In this document: one piece after another, positions 46,494 through 55,230 of the stretch
Position numbering within the stretch: the stretch's first letter is position 1
How the letters are laid out: each line of letters opens with the position of its first letter
NCBI RefSeq assembly: GCF_900108175.1
Contig: NZ_FNVO01000005.1
Span: 372,001-436,000, forward strand
DNA from: Thermomonospora echinospora
GTDB taxonomy: Bacteria; Actinomycetota; Actinomycetes; Streptosporangiales; Streptosporangiaceae
DNA: 64,000 nt
Direction of reading: 5' to 3'
Notes under the pieces: generated by a model
What the model was told of the DNA's origin: nothing
What the model saw: only the letters and a program-made list of their open reading frames with translations
Databases searched by the model: none
Position numbers and translations under genes: made by a program

Positions 46494-46509
46494 TCTGGAC
46501 ATGTCCAGA
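46494..46509. promoter_or_regulatory. 16-bp perfect palindrome upstream of the initiating transferase
   Basis: TCTGGACATGTCCAGA is perfectly symmetrical and lies 98-113 bases before the ATG at 46396. A second imperfect dyad, CACGC-G-GCGTG on the minus strand, lies near 46478-46488. Both are in the only long gap (46397-46637) before the minus-strand polysaccharide operon, so they are operator candidates. I see no other feature in this gap. Confidence 0.5.
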
Positions 46510-46637
46510 TCTTAGAGTTCACCACGGAGCGACAGGGCAAGATCACGTGGCCACAATGCGACAGCCCGGATTATTGTCACAAGTTGCCGATAACCAACCC
46601 GGCCGACCGGCAAGCGTCAGAGGCCGGGCACCCTCCG

Positions 46638-47222
46638 TCAGGACCCGGTACGGGCGTGGTAGGCGTTCTGGGCCGCCTGCAGACCCTCCGCCAGCACCAT
46701 CTCGACCGCGTCGGCGGCCACCTCGACGTGCAGGTCCAGTTCCTTGCGCTCGGTCGCCGAGAAGTCCCGCAGCACGAACGCGGCCGGGTCCATCCGGCCG
46801 GGCGGCCGGCCCACCCCGAACCGGACCCGCAGGTAGTCCGGCGTGCCCAGCGACCTGCTGATCGACCGCAGCCCGTTGTGGCCGCCCGCGCCGCCGCCCT
46901 GCTTCAGCCGCACCGCCCCGTAGGGGATGTCCAGCTCGTCGTGGACCACCACGACCCGCTCGGCCGGCACCTTGAAGAAGTCCCGCAGCCCGGCCACCGG
47001 GCCGCCCGACTCGTTCATGAACGAGCGCGGCTTGGCCAGCACCACCCGCCGGCCCGCCAGCCGTCCCTCGACGACGTCGGCGCGGGACTTGTGCGCCCTG
47101 AACCGGCTCGCGGCCCGCCCGGCCAGCACGTCGAGCACCATGAACCCGGCGTTGTGCCGGTTTCCGGCGTAGCCCGGCCCGGGGTTGCCCAGCCCGATGA
47201 CCAGCCACAGATCCGTTTCCAT
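46638..47222 (-). CDS. pth: peptidyl-tRNA hydrolase
   Basis: Pth frees tRNA from peptidyl-tRNA that drops off the ribosome. The 194-residue protein starts at ATG 47222 (a GTG precedes it directly). It contains [20 protein letters not shown] with the catalytic His, [11 protein letters not shown], and the Asp in [11 protein letters not shown]. Length and motifs are standard. It follows rplY on the same strand beyond a terminator hairpin. Confidence 0.96.
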   Translation of the reverse strand: METDLWLVIGLGNPGPGYAGNRHNAGFMVLDVLAGRAASRFRAHKSRADVVEGRLAGRRVVLAKPRSFMNESGGPVAGLRDFFKVPAERVVVVHDELDIPYGAVRLKQGGGAGGHNGLRSISRSLGTPDYLRVRFGVGRPPGRMDPAAFVLRDFSATERKELDLHVEVAADAVEMVLAEGLQAAQNAYHARTGS

Positions 47223-47264
47223 CACGCCCGTCCGACTCGTTCGCGTCCCCGGCCCCCATGCGAA

Positions 47265-47300
47265 CGGCCCCCGTGCCGGAGGATCCGCACACGGGGGCCG
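47265..47300 (-). terminator. hairpin terminator between rplY and pth
   Basis: Perfect 11-base arms (47265-47275 and 47290-47300) enclose a 14-base loop 20 bases beyond the rplY stop. There is no T run, so readthrough into pth may occur. Confidence 0.6.
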
Positions 47301-47319
47301 ATGCGACAGCCTGTGATCC

Positions 47320-47952
47320 CTACTCGGCGGAGGTGCCCTCGCCGGCCTCGGCGGCGGGCTCGGCGCCCTCGGCCGCCTCGGCCGTCTCGGCCTCCGCCAC
47401 CTCGCCGGTGGCCACGGTCGCGTCCACGATCTGCAGGATGAGCGTGTCGGCGTCGGCGGCCAGGTCGGCGCCCGACGGCAGCTTCAGGTCCCCGGCCAGC
47501 AGCGAGGCGCCGACCTCCAGGCCGGTGATGTCCACCTCGACGGCCTCGGGGATGTGGGTGGCCTCGGCCTCCACCGCGAGCTGGATGACCGGCTGCTCCA
47601 GCCGGCCGCCCGCCACCACGTCGCCGACGGCGTTGACCGGGATCTCGACGGTGACCTTCTCCCCGCGCTTGACCAGCAGCAGGTCCACGTGCTCCAGGAA
47701 GCCCTTGATCGGGTCCCGCTGCACGTCCTTGGGCAGGGCGAGCGCGTCGCCGTCGGCCAGGCCCTGCACCCGCAGCAGCACGTTGGGCGTCTTGAGGGCC
47801 AGCATCAGGTCATGGCCCGGCAGCGTGATGTGCTGCGGAGCGGTGCCGTGACCATAGAGGACGGCGGGCACCTTGCCGGCCCGGCGGGTGCGTCGAGCGG
47901 CACCCTTACCGAACTCGGTGCGCGGCTCGGCGGCAATACGTACCTCGGACAC
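47320..47952 (-). CDS. rplY: 50S ribosomal protein bL25 (Ctc/TL5 form)
   Basis: The 210-residue protein binds 5S rRNA in the large subunit. The GTG start follows GAGGAG. The N-terminal domain ([28 protein letters not shown]) is the L25 beta-barrel, and the C-terminal TL5/Ctc domain (about 95-180) is the longer form typical of many Gram-positive bacteria. An Ala/Glu-rich acidic tail ends it. It sits between prs and pth, the usual actinomycete order. Confidence 0.95.
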   Translation of the reverse strand: MSEVRIAAEPRTEFGKGAARRTRRAGKVPAVLYGHGTAPQHITLPGHDLMLALKTPNVLLRVQGLADGDALALPKDVQRDPIKGFLEHVDLLLVKRGEKVTVEIPVNAVGDVVAGGRLEQPVIQLAVEAEATHIPEAVEVDITGLEVGASLLAGDLKLPSGADLAADADTLILQIVDATVATGEVAEAETAEAAEGAEPAAEAGEGTSAE

Positions 47953-48292
47953 GGCGAGAACTCCTCATGTTGCGATCCACGGCCGTCCCCCGCGGGACGT
48001 CCGTTACGGACAGTGCGTATCAAGGCGAAGGCTCGATGCGGTGAGCGCCTCGTTAAGATCCTCTGCGGTCCCCGGGGAGTGCGAGTCCTCCGTCGGAGCC
48101 GTACTGAACGACCCGGGGCACACACGGATCACCAAGTTTAGCCGATCGCGGACGGCCCGGATGCCACGGACCGCGTCATCGGGGCCCGCCGGACCCCGCG
48201 TCCCGCCCTCACCAGGCCGGCGTCCGGGCGGCGGGGCCGACGAAAAAAGCCGGGCCCCGCCGTGACGGCGGGGCCCGGCGTGCCGTGGTCGG
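47953..48292. other. intergenic region between prs and rplY
   Basis: The right end holds the prs terminator (48243-48279). Reading the minus strand, TAAACT at 48140-48135 is a weak -10 candidate for rplY with no recognisable -35. I see no open frame with coding character. Confidence 0.5.
48243..48279 (-). terminator. intrinsic terminator of prs
   Basis: A 14-bp perfect GC stem (48266-48279 with 48249-48262, loop TCA on the transcript) is followed on the minus strand by six T residues (48248-48243). It lies 14 bases after the prs stop. It is the most canonical rho-independent terminator in the window. Confidence 0.9.
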
Positions 48293-49270
48293 TCAGCTAT
48301 GGCCGCCGAACAGGCTGGTCACCGAGCCGTCGCTGAACACCTCGTGGATCGCCTGGGCGATCAGCGGCGCGATCGACAGCACCGTCAGCTTGTCGAACTG
48401 CTTGTCCTCGGGGATCGGCAGCGTGTTGGTCAGGATCACCTCGGAGATCCGGGAGTTCTTCAGCCGGTCCACCGCCGGGCCCGACAGCACCCCGTGCGTG
48501 GCGGTGGCCACCACCCGGGCGGCGCCCTGCTCGAACAGCGCGTCGGCGGCCTTGACGATGGTGCCGCCGGTGTCGATCATGTCGTCCACGATCACGCAGG
48601 TGCGGCCCTCGACCTCGCCGACCACCTCGAACACCTTGACCTCGTTGGCCACCTCGGGGTCGCGGCGCTTGTGGATGATCGCCAGCGGGCAGCCCAGCCG
48701 GTCGGTCCACCGCTCGGCCACCCGCACCCGGCCCGCGTCCGGGGCCACCACGGTCACCTGCGAGGTGTCCAGCTTGGACTCCACGTGGTCGGCCAGCAGT
48801 TCCAGCGCGAACAGATGGTCCACCGGCCCGTCGAAGAAGCCCTGGATCTGCGCGGTGTGCAGGTCCACGGTGATCAGCCGGTCCGCGCCCGCGGTCTTGA
48901 ACAGGTCCGCCATCAGCCGGGCCGAGATCGGCTCCCGGCCCCGGTGCTTCTTGTCCTGCCGGGCGTAGCCGAAGAACGGGGCGACCACAGTGATCCGGTT
49001 GGCCGAGGCGCGCTTGAGCGCGTCGACCATGATCAGCTGCTCCATGATCCACTGGTTGATCGGCGCGGTGTGCGACTGGATCACGAACGCGTCCGAACCG
49101 CGCACCGACTCCAGGAAGCGCACGAAGGTCTCGCCGTTGGCGAAGTCATAGGCCGCGGTCGGCGTCAGTTCTACGCGGAGGTTGTCGGCGACCTCCTTGG
49201 CCAGGTCCGGGTGCGCCCGGCCAGAGAAGAGCATCAGCTTCTTCTCACCGCTCGCCTTGATCCCACTCAC
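48293..49270 (-). CDS. prs: ribose-phosphate pyrophosphokinase
   Basis: Prs makes PRPP from ribose-5-phosphate and ATP for nucleotide, His and Trp synthesis. The GTG at 49270 lies nine bases after GGGGGAG; the TTG at 49279 would directly abut that site. The 325-residue protein shows KLMLFSGRAHPDLAKEV, the flexible catalytic loop region APFFGYARQDKKHRGREP, and the PRPP-binding loop VIVDDMIDTGGT (about 220). It is 28 bases downstream of glmU. Confidence 0.97.
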   Translation of the reverse strand: MSGIKASGEKKLMLFSGRAHPDLAKEVADNLRVELTPTAAYDFANGETFVRFLESVRGSDAFVIQSHTAPINQWIMEQLIMVDALKRASANRITVVAPFFGYARQDKKHRGREPISARLMADLFKTAGADRLITVDLHTAQIQGFFDGPVDHLFALELLADHVESKLDTSQVTVVAPDAGRVRVAERWTDRLGCPLAIIHKRRDPEVANEVKVFEVVGEVEGRTCVIVDDMIDTGGTIVKAADALFEQGAARVVATATHGVLSGPAVDRLKNSRISEVILTNTLPIPEDKQFDKLTVLSIAPLIAQAIHEVFSDGSVTSLFGGHS

Positions 49271-49298
49271 CTGAGACAACTCCCCCTCGCTGGAAAGA

Positions 49299-50753
49299 TC
49301 ATTCGCCGGACACGGCCTCTTCTTCGGCCTGTGCTGTGGCCCGGCGCGCCGCCTGTGCGGCGGGGGTCCCGGGCCGCTTGCGCTCGACCCACCCCTCGAT
49401 GTTGCGCTGCCGACCCCGCGCGACCGCCATGGCCCCGGGCGGGACGTCGTTGACGATCACCGAACCGGCCGCCGTGTAGGCCCCATCGCCTATGGTCACC
49501 GGCGCGACCAGCATGTTGTCGCTGCCGATCTTGACATGGTCGCCCACCACACTGCGGTGCTTGGCCACCCCGTCGTAGTTGACGAACACCGAGCTCGCGC
49601 CGATGTTCGAGCCCTCACCTATGTCGGCGTCGCCGACATAGGTGAGGTGGGGCACCTTCGACCCCTCCCCCACGACGGCGTTCTTCATCTCCACGTACGT
49701 GCCCGCCTTGGCCTTGCGGGCCAGCCTGGTGCCCGGCCGCAGGTACGCGTACGGGCCCACCGTGGCCTCCGGGCCGATTTCGGCGCCCTCGGCCACCGCG
49801 TTGGTGACCACGGCTCCGGCGCCCACCGAGGTGTCGGTCAGCGTGACGTTCGGGCCGACCTCCGCTCCCTCCTGGAGGCTGGTGCGGCCGTGGAGCTGGG
49901 TGTTGGGGTGGATCACCACGTCGGGCTCGGCGGTGACGTCCACGTCGACCCACGTGCTGGCCGGGTCGACGACGGTCACCCCGGCGCGCATGTGCCCCTC
50001 CAGGAGCCGGGCGTTCAGCAGCCGGCGCGCCTGGGCCAGCTGCACGCGGTCGTTGACGCCCTGCGTCTCCACCCAGTCGGGCGCGGTGAACGCCCCGACC
50101 CGGTGGCCCTGCGCGCGCAGGATCGCCGGCACGTCCGTCAGGTACTCCTCGCCGCCGGCGTTGTCCGTCGTCACCTGCTTGAGCGCGGCCTCCAGCAGGG
50201 CGCCGTCGAAGGCGTACATGCCCACGTTGATCTCACGGACCGCGCGCTGCGCCTCGTCGGCGTCCTTGTGCTCGACGATCGCGGTCACCGCGCCGTCCGG
50301 GCCGCGCAGGATCCGGCCGTACCCGGTGGGGTCGGGCACCTCGGTGGTCAGGACGGTGGTGGCGTTGCCCTCGCGCTCGTGGGTGCGCACCAGTTCGGCG
50401 AGCGTCTCGCCGCGCAGCAGCGGATGGTCGCCGTTGGTGACGACCACGGTCCCGGTCAGCGTCCCCACCCGCTCCAGGACGGTCCGGACCGCGTGCCCGG
50501 TACCGCCCTGCCGCTCCTGCACGACCGGCTCGGCCTGCGGGGCATGCTCGGCGAGATGCTCGATCACCTGCTCGCGGCGGTGCCCGACCACCACGATCAG
50601 CCGTTCGGGCCGCAGCTCGCGGGCGGCGGCCAGGACGTGCCCGACCATGCTCCGACCGCACAGCTCGTGCAGCACCTTCGACTTTCGGGACTTCATCCTG
50701 GTGCCCTCACCTGCGGCGAGGACGATGACGGCAGCCGGGCGGCGCGCACTCAC
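49299..50753 (-). CDS. glmU: bifunctional GlmU (GlcNAc-1-P uridylyltransferase / GlcN-1-P acetyltransferase)
   Basis: GlmU acetylates glucosamine-1-phosphate and then forms UDP-GlcNAc for peptidoglycan and polysaccharide. The GTG at 50753 follows GAGGAG and gives 484 residues. The N-terminal pyrophosphorylase has [21 protein letters not shown] and [11 protein letters not shown]. The C-terminal part is a left-handed hexapeptide helix with the acetyl-CoA site region ([29 protein letters not shown]). A 20-residue Ala/Glu tail ends it. It could supply UDP-GlcNAc to the nearby polysaccharide locus. Confidence 0.96.
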   Translation of the reverse strand: MSARRPAAVIVLAAGEGTRMKSRKSKVLHELCGRSMVGHVLAAARELRPERLIVVVGHRREQVIEHLAEHAPQAEPVVQERQGGTGHAVRTVLERVGTLTGTVVVTNGDHPLLRGETLAELVRTHEREGNATTVLTTEVPDPTGYGRILRGPDGAVTAIVEHKDADEAQRAVREINVGMYAFDGALLEAALKQVTTDNAGGEEYLTDVPAILRAQGHRVGAFTAPDWVETQGVNDRVQLAQARRLLNARLLEGHMRAGVTVVDPASTWVDVDVTAEPDVVIHPNTQLHGRTSLQEGAEVGPNVTLTDTSVGAGAVVTNAVAEGAEIGPEATVGPYAYLRPGTRLARKAKAGTYVEMKNAVVGEGSKVPHLTYVGDADIGEGSNIGASSVFVNYDGVAKHRSVVGDHVKIGSDNMLVAPVTIGDGAYTAAGSVIVNDVPPGAMAVARGRQRNIEGWVERKRPGTPAAQAARRATAQAEEEAVSGE

Positions 50754-50975
50754 GGGAGGCTCCTCGGCATCGCGGACTGGGTCTGATCGGGTTGCGGCAG
50801 ACGGTATGGAACTGTCCAGGACGCCCACGACCTGCACCGTTAGTGGGCAGGCGGCCATCACTCACCCGACAGGTGCAGGATACCGTCCCGCTCCGTCCTG
50901 TCACCCCACGAGCCGCCCGTACCCGGCGGTGTGGTCACGGCGCCCATAGGGCACCACATGGGGAGGTCGATCCGG

Positions 50976-51046
50976 CTCCCGGGGAAGGAATCGAACCCTC
51001 ATTAGAGCAACCAAAATGCCCTGTCCTGCCGTTAGACGACCCGGGA
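50976..51046 (-). tRNA. tRNA-Gln (anticodon TTG)
   Basis: The 71-nt minus-strand sequence folds fully. It has a 7-bp acceptor stem (TCCCGGG with CCCGGGA, discriminator G), a 4-bp D stem, a 5-bp anticodon stem (GGGCA/TGCTC) with loop TTTTGGT and anticodon TTG, a 4-base variable region, and a T arm with loop TTCGAAT. CCA is not encoded. It lies upstream of glmU and is read in the same direction. Confidence 0.95.
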
Positions 51047-51451
51047 AGGTCAGGCCCCGAGGGGCCTGGCCCTCAGGATACCGGCTGCCGCTCGGCGGAA
51101 CCTCCCCTTAACCGCCGTGATCACGGCGGTCGGCCCGTCCCCGCCGACGGCGCGGCCGGTCGCGCAGACCCGTCGTACAAGGCCGTCCCGCACAGTGGAG
51201 GTGCGCGGCGGCCACCGCGTCCGCGCCCGGCGAATGGGAGGGTGGACGGCCGATCGCCGGCCCAATGCCACGTGCTTCAGGAACGGGGAAGAAACCGGCC
51301 TGCATCAGGTCAGGGTTGCGGAACGCGGCCCGCCCGCCGCTCCGATACGGCGTGTTCTCCGCCTGCTGCGCATAGGCGGGCAGGGCGCCCGTCATTCGCG
51401 ATTCCGGGCGTTGTCGTGCGGATACGTGACGTCGTGGTTTTGTGCCCGATG
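51047..51451. other. noncoding region upstream of tRNA-Gln
   Basis: A perfect hairpin (51051-51068, 8-bp arms) directly adjoins the tRNA 5' end. A 20-bp perfect palindrome, ACCGCCGTGATCACGGCGGT, lies at 51111-51130. On the minus strand TATCCT (51080-51075) could be the tRNA -10 element. The rest (about 51131-51451) has no coding character I can support and may be eroded sequence from the pseudogene to its right. Confidence 0.5.
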
Positions 51452-51835
51452 TCATACCGTCCGGCGCTGGGCGGAGAGGGTCGAGGGGGTCGGGGAGGAC
51501 TTCGCGGGGCCCGGTGCCAGGGGGCACCGTGCTGGAGCCGGTCCAGCGCTCCCAGTGCTCCGGCGCCGCGGCGGCGCCTGGCGCCGCACCGCTCCGCGAA
51601 AGTATCGGACCAGGTCGGCGCGGTCGATCCGGTGGCGCCGGTTTAGGACGTCGATTATCGAGCACGCCGTCTGAGTACCGTCCGACCACTTCCACGGCGC
51701 GGGCGGCAAACCGGACGTAGCAGAGACGGCACGGTTGTGGAGCAGGAAGAACTGATCCCCGAAGGCGTCGCCGACCGGCAGGCCGGTCAGCGGCACCCGG
51801 GCCGGTGCCATGCGTCGGTCATGGGCGAGCGCCAT
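51452..51835 (-). pseudogene. truncated, frameshifted ADP-ribosylglycohydrolase
   Basis: The frame opens at ATG 51835 after a strong GGGAGGGGGG site. Its first 85 residues match the N-terminus of ADP-ribosylglycohydrolases: LTGLPVGDAFGDQFFLLHNR, PPAPWKWSDGTQTACSII and RHRIDRADLVRYF. The metal-binding WxDDT motif reads WSDGT, so a ligand Asp is lost. After RYF this frame becomes low-complexity, while another frame reads GAGALGALDRLQHGAPWHRA, which resembles the family's next segment. That indicates a frameshift. The remaining two thirds of the usual roughly 300-residue domain are missing. The gene is divergent from the desaturase. Confidence 0.6.
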
Positions 51836-51928
51836 CACCCCCCTCCCTGGGGTGCACCGGCGGACCGCGCCGACCATATGTGACCTCTGCGACAGGCTCC
51901 GCCTGATTTTACCGAAGAGCACTGTCCA

Positions 51929-51964
51929 ACCTACGCAACCGTAGGTTACGGTGGCGTAGGTAAG
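51929..51964. promoter_or_regulatory. nested palindromic operator upstream of the desaturase
   Basis: Bases 51931-51961 form a 31-bp inverted repeat with 14-base arms and a single mismatch around a GGT centre. Within it, 51929-51948 is itself a dyad with 8-bp perfect arms (AACCTACG/CGTAGGTT), and 51939-51953 has 6-bp arms (ACCGTA/TACGGT). It lies 25-60 bases before the desaturase ATG. The TetR regulator encoded downstream is the obvious ligand. The operator also faces the divergent pseudogene. Confidence 0.7.
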
Positions 51965-51988
51965 ACACCCGAACCTGGAGCGTTTCGT

Positions 51989-52933
51989 ATGACTACAGCC
52001 CCCGTACTCGACCCGCCCGGCGCGCCGCCCCGCTCCGATATGGAGCCGGACCGCTCGAGCACCGCCGAACGGGTCCTCGTAGGGGTCTTCACCGGCGTGC
52101 CCTTCCTGGCCCTGTTCGCGGCGATCCCGCTGGCCTGGGGGCACTTCCTCGGCTGGACCGACGTGGCGCTGATGGTGGTCTTCTACCTGGTGTCGGCGGG
52201 CGGCATCACGGTGGGCTACCACCGGTACTTCACGCACGGCTCGTTCAAGGCCAAGCGGCCGCTGCGCATCGCGCTGGCCATCGCGGGCAGCCTCGCCATG
52301 GAGGGCCCGGTCATCACCTGGGTCGCCGACCACCGACGGCACCACAAGTACTCCGACAAGGAGGAGGACCCGCACTCGCCCTGGCGGTTCGGCAACGACT
52401 GGAAGGCGCTGGCCAAGGGCCTGGGATGGGCCCACTACGGCTGGCTGTTCGACGGGTCCCGCACCTCCAAGCGCCGGTTCACGCCCGACCTGCTGGACGA
52501 CAAGGACATCGTCCGCATCCACCGGTGGTTCCCGGGCCTGGTGGCCGTGTCGTTCCTGCTGCCGGCCGCGCTGGGCGGGCTGCTGACCATGTCCTGGCAG
52601 GGCGCGCTGACCGCGCTGTTCTGGGCCGGGTTCCTGCGGATCACCCTCGTCCACCACGTGACCTGGTCGATCAACTCCATCTGCCACACCTTCGGTAAGG
52701 AGCACTTCGACGTGCGCGACAAGTCCCGCAACGTGTGGTGGCTGGCCATCCCGTCGCTGGGCGAGTCGTGGCACAACCTGCACCACTCCGACCCCACCTG
52801 CGCGCGGCACGGTGTGCTCAAGGGCCAGGTGGACATCTCCGCCCGCATCATCTGGGCGTTCGAGAAGCTCGGCTGGGCCCACGCGGTCCGCTGGCCCAAC
52901 CCGGAGCGGCTGGCCGCCAAGCGGGTCGGATGA
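51989..52933 (+). CDS. acyl-CoA delta-9-type fatty acid desaturase
   Basis: This 314-residue membrane di-iron desaturase introduces a double bond into acyl-CoA or lipid acyl chains using oxygen and a redox partner. The three histidine boxes are HRYFTH (about 77), HRRHH (about 114) and HNLHH (about 262), spread among four membrane helices. HSPWRFGNDW and TWSINSICHTFG are family blocks. The ATG follows GGAG. The regulator gene begins 26 bases after its stop, so the two are probably an operon controlled from the palindrome upstream. Confidence 0.94.
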   Translation: MTTAPVLDPPGAPPRSDMEPDRSSTAERVLVGVFTGVPFLALFAAIPLAWGHFLGWTDVALMVVFYLVSAGGITVGYHRYFTHGSFKAKRPLRIALAIAGSLAMEGPVITWVADHRRHHKYSDKEEDPHSPWRFGNDWKALAKGLGWAHYGWLFDGSRTSKRRFTPDLLDDKDIVRIHRWFPGLVAVSFLLPAALGGLLTMSWQGALTALFWAGFLRITLVHHVTWSINSICHTFGKEHFDVRDKSRNVWWLAIPSLGESWHNLHHSDPTCARHGVLKGQVDISARIIWAFEKLGWAHAVRWPNPERLAAKRVG

Positions 52934-52959
52934 GGGCGCGTTCGCGGGACAATTGACCC

Positions 52960-53919
52960 GTGACTGAACCCGCCCCACGTTCCCGGCGTAAGCGCATGAC
53001 CGGTAAGGAACGACGAGAGCAGCTTCTCGGGATAGGCCGGACCCTGTTCGCCGAGCGCGGGCTCGACGGCACCTCGGTGGAGGAGATCGCCGCCGCGGCG
53101 GGGGTCTCCAAGCCCGTGGTGTACGAGCACTTCGGCGGCAAGGAGGGCCTGTACGCGGTCGTGGTGGACCGCGAGTTCGAGAGGCTGCTCGGGCTGGTCA
53201 CCGACGCCCTGCTGGCGGGGACCCACTACCGGCAGAAACTGGAGAAGGCCGCGCTGGCGCTGCTGGAGTACATCGAGGAGAGCAGCGACGGGTTCCGCAT
53301 CCTGGTGCGCGACTCGCACGGCGGTACGGGCACCGGGAGCTTCGCCAGTCTGCTGAGCGAGATCGCCGGCCATGTGGAGCATCTGCTGGCCCGCGAGTTC
53401 GACCGGCACGGCTACGACGACAAGCACGCCCCGATGTACGCGCAGATGCTCGTCGGCATGGTGGCACTCACCGGCCAGTGGTGGCTGGACGTGCGCAAGC
53501 CCGGGCGCGAGGAGGTCGCCGCGCACGTGGTGAACCTCGCCTGGAACGGTCTTTCCGGCCTGGAGCCCAAGCCCACTCTCGATCCCAAGCGCCGCCGCAA
53601 GGAGCGGGAACGGCTGCGGCGGGTGCGGGAGAAGGAGGCCGCCAAGCAGGAGAAGGCCGAGGAGAAGGCGGCGGCCAAGGCTGAGAAGGCCCAGCGCAAG
53701 GCCCGCCGTGACGAGCCCGCCAAGCCCGACCAGTTCGAGCAGCTCCACGAGCATGACCAGTTCGACGAGCATGACCGGCCCGATGAGCCGGGCCCGGCCG
53801 CCGGGCTCGGCGAAGCCGACGAACTCGACAGAGCCGACGAGCCGGGTACGCCCGGCCCGCAGCCGGCCGAGGAGACCGAGCACGGCCTGGACACACCGGC
53901 GCCCGGCCGGTCCTACTGA
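52960..53919 (+). CDS. TetR family regulator, FasR-like
   Basis: The 319-residue protein starts at GTG. Residues about 15-65 form a TetR DNA-binding domain (RREQLLGIGRTLFAERGLDG, GVSKPVVYEHFGGKEGLYAV) that resembles FasR, the mycobacterial activator of fatty-acid synthase genes. The ligand domain (about 70-200) includes FRILVRDSHGG. An unusual C-terminal extension of about 115 residues follows: first a Lys/Glu/Arg-rich helix (about 208-250), then an acidic, Pro/Asp-rich tail. The family binds long-chain acyl-CoA, fitting control of the adjoining desaturase. The tail's role is unknown. Confidence 0.85.
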   Translation: MTEPAPRSRRKRMTGKERREQLLGIGRTLFAERGLDGTSVEEIAAAAGVSKPVVYEHFGGKEGLYAVVVDREFERLLGLVTDALLAGTHYRQKLEKAALALLEYIEESSDGFRILVRDSHGGTGTGSFASLLSEIAGHVEHLLAREFDRHGYDDKHAPMYAQMLVGMVALTGQWWLDVRKPGREEVAAHVVNLAWNGLSGLEPKPTLDPKRRRKERERLRRVREKEAAKQEKAEEKAAAKAEKAQRKARRDEPAKPDQFEQLHEHDQFDEHDRPDEPGPAAGLGEADELDRADEPGTPGPQPAEETEHGLDTPAPGRSY

Positions 53920-54163
53920 TCCCAGAGCCTGCGGGCCCGGCCATGTCCGGGTGCCGCAACACTTCCAACGACCGCTGGTGCGGTGAGAGGATGCATCTCC
54001 CCGGCCACAGCGGTGACCGCCCGGAGTTCGTCCGGACGGCCACCGGCCAGGGGTCACCGGGCTCGGATCGCGAGACCGGAGTCTTACGGATGCCGCCCGC
54101 CGCGTGGAGGGCACACCGCAGGGGAACGAGACGCCCTCGTCCGCGCGGTGGGCGGCACCCCGT

Positions 54164-55105
54164 TCAAGGTGGCGGCCCCACGCCCGCCTCGGGCCGCCGA
54201 GCCACCACGAAGATCCGTCGGAACGGGAAGACGGTGCCGTACGGGCGCGGCGGATACGCCTCCCGCAACCGCGCCCCGTACTCGGCGAGGAACTCCTCCG
54301 CTTTCCGCTCGTCAAGCGCGGACAGGACAGGGCGCAGCGCGGTGCCCTTGACCCATTCCAGCACCGCGTCCTCGCCCTGAAGGACCTGGACGTAGGTGGT
54401 CTCCCAGGCGTCCACGGCGCAGCCGAGCCCGGCGAGCAGTTCCAGGTAGCCGGCCGCGTCCCGCACCGGGCGCCAGTGCAGCGCGTCCGCGAGCCGGTCC
54501 CGCCACCGTGCGGACCGGCAGACCTCCCGCAGCAGCATGTGGCTGGGGGCCTCGTAGTTCCCCGGGACCTGGAACGCCAGGCATCCTCCGGGCGCCAGGT
54601 CGCCCGCCCAGCGCACCAGGAGCTCTTCGTGCTCGGGCACCCACTGCAGCACGGCGTTCGAGACGATCACGTCCACCGGTCGCCCCGGACGCCAGGTCCG
54701 TACGTCCCCCACCGCGAACCGCACCCGCTCCGCGGCGGCGCCGCTCCCGGCTGTGGTCGGCTCCTGTCCGCCGGCAGCGGATTCGCGCCCAGGAGCGTCG
54801 GCGGCGTCCTCGCGTGCGGGCAACCCGATGACCGCCTCGCGTCCGGCGGTCCCGGATGCGGTCGCGCGGGCGATCATCTCGGGGGAACCGTCGAGGGCGT
54901 CGATCCGCGCGCCGGGCCAGCGATCGGCCAGCAACATGGTGAGCTCGCCCGATCCACAGCCCAGGTCGACGACGTGGGCGGGGTCCCGCAGCGGTATCCG
55001 GCCGACAAGCTCGGCGAACGCACGGCCGCGCTCCGCACCGAAAACGGCGTACTGAGCGGGGTCCCAGACGGGTCCACGCCCTGCGGCCACCGTTTCTCTC
55101 GACAT
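54164..55105 (-). CDS. trans-aconitate 2-methyltransferase-like SAM methyltransferase
   Basis: The 313-residue enzyme shows VVDLGCGSGELTMLLADRWP, ALDGSPEMIARA, VDVIVSNAVLQWVPEHEEL and FQVPGNYEAPSHMLLREV, which match Tam, the enzyme that methylates trans-aconitate. An extra Ala/Gly/Glu-rich segment of about 40 residues (85-125) interrupts the fold between the acidic strand and motif IV. The ATG at 55105 is preferred to the TTG directly before it. Its promoter carries a perfect -35 and two copies of an operator shared with the MarR gene at 56877, so it is probably derepressed with that regulon. Confidence 0.85.
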   Translation of the reverse strand: MSRETVAAGRGPVWDPAQYAVFGAERGRAFAELVGRIPLRDPAHVVDLGCGSGELTMLLADRWPGARIDALDGSPEMIARATASGTAGREAVIGLPAREDAADAPGRESAAGGQEPTTAGSGAAAERVRFAVGDVRTWRPGRPVDVIVSNAVLQWVPEHEELLVRWAGDLAPGGCLAFQVPGNYEAPSHMLLREVCRSARWRDRLADALHWRPVRDAAGYLELLAGLGCAVDAWETTYVQVLQGEDAVLEWVKGTALRPVLSALDERKAEEFLAEYGARLREAYPPRPYGTVFPFRRIFVVARRPEAGVGPPP

Positions 55106-55143
55106 CAAGACAGATGATGTCCGGCAAATATCTTGATGTCAAG
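55098..55143 (-). promoter_or_regulatory. promoter with two MarR-type operators
   Basis: Reading the minus strand, -35 TTGACA (55142-55137) and -10 CATCAT (55119-55114) are 17 bases apart, and the ATG starts eight bases after the -10, so the mRNA is probably leaderless. A 12-bp dyad CTTGATGTCAAG (55132-55143) covers the -35. A one-base variant (55098-55109) covers the start codon. Confidence 0.7.
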
Positions 55144-55230
55144 TATCTTCGCGACAAGAAACCGGGAGGCCCCGGCCCTCCGGGCCGCCGACGCGCTGGA
55201 GCCGGGCTGCGCGCGGATGGCCGGGGTCGG

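Noticed and set aside
49271-49279. TTG start at 49279 for prs
   Set aside because: It would directly abut the GGGGGAG ribosome site; the GTG at 49270 has normal spacing.
51452-52978. A 508-codon minus-strand frame spanning the desaturase
   Set aside because: The part opposite 51989-52933 is antisense to a desaturase with all three histidine boxes. Only the segment after ATG 51835 resembles a protein family, and it is reported as a pseudogene.
53920-54163. A small gene between the FasR-like regulator and the methyltransferase
   Set aside because: Short frames exist on both strands, but none has a ribosome site, motif or coding bias distinct from background.
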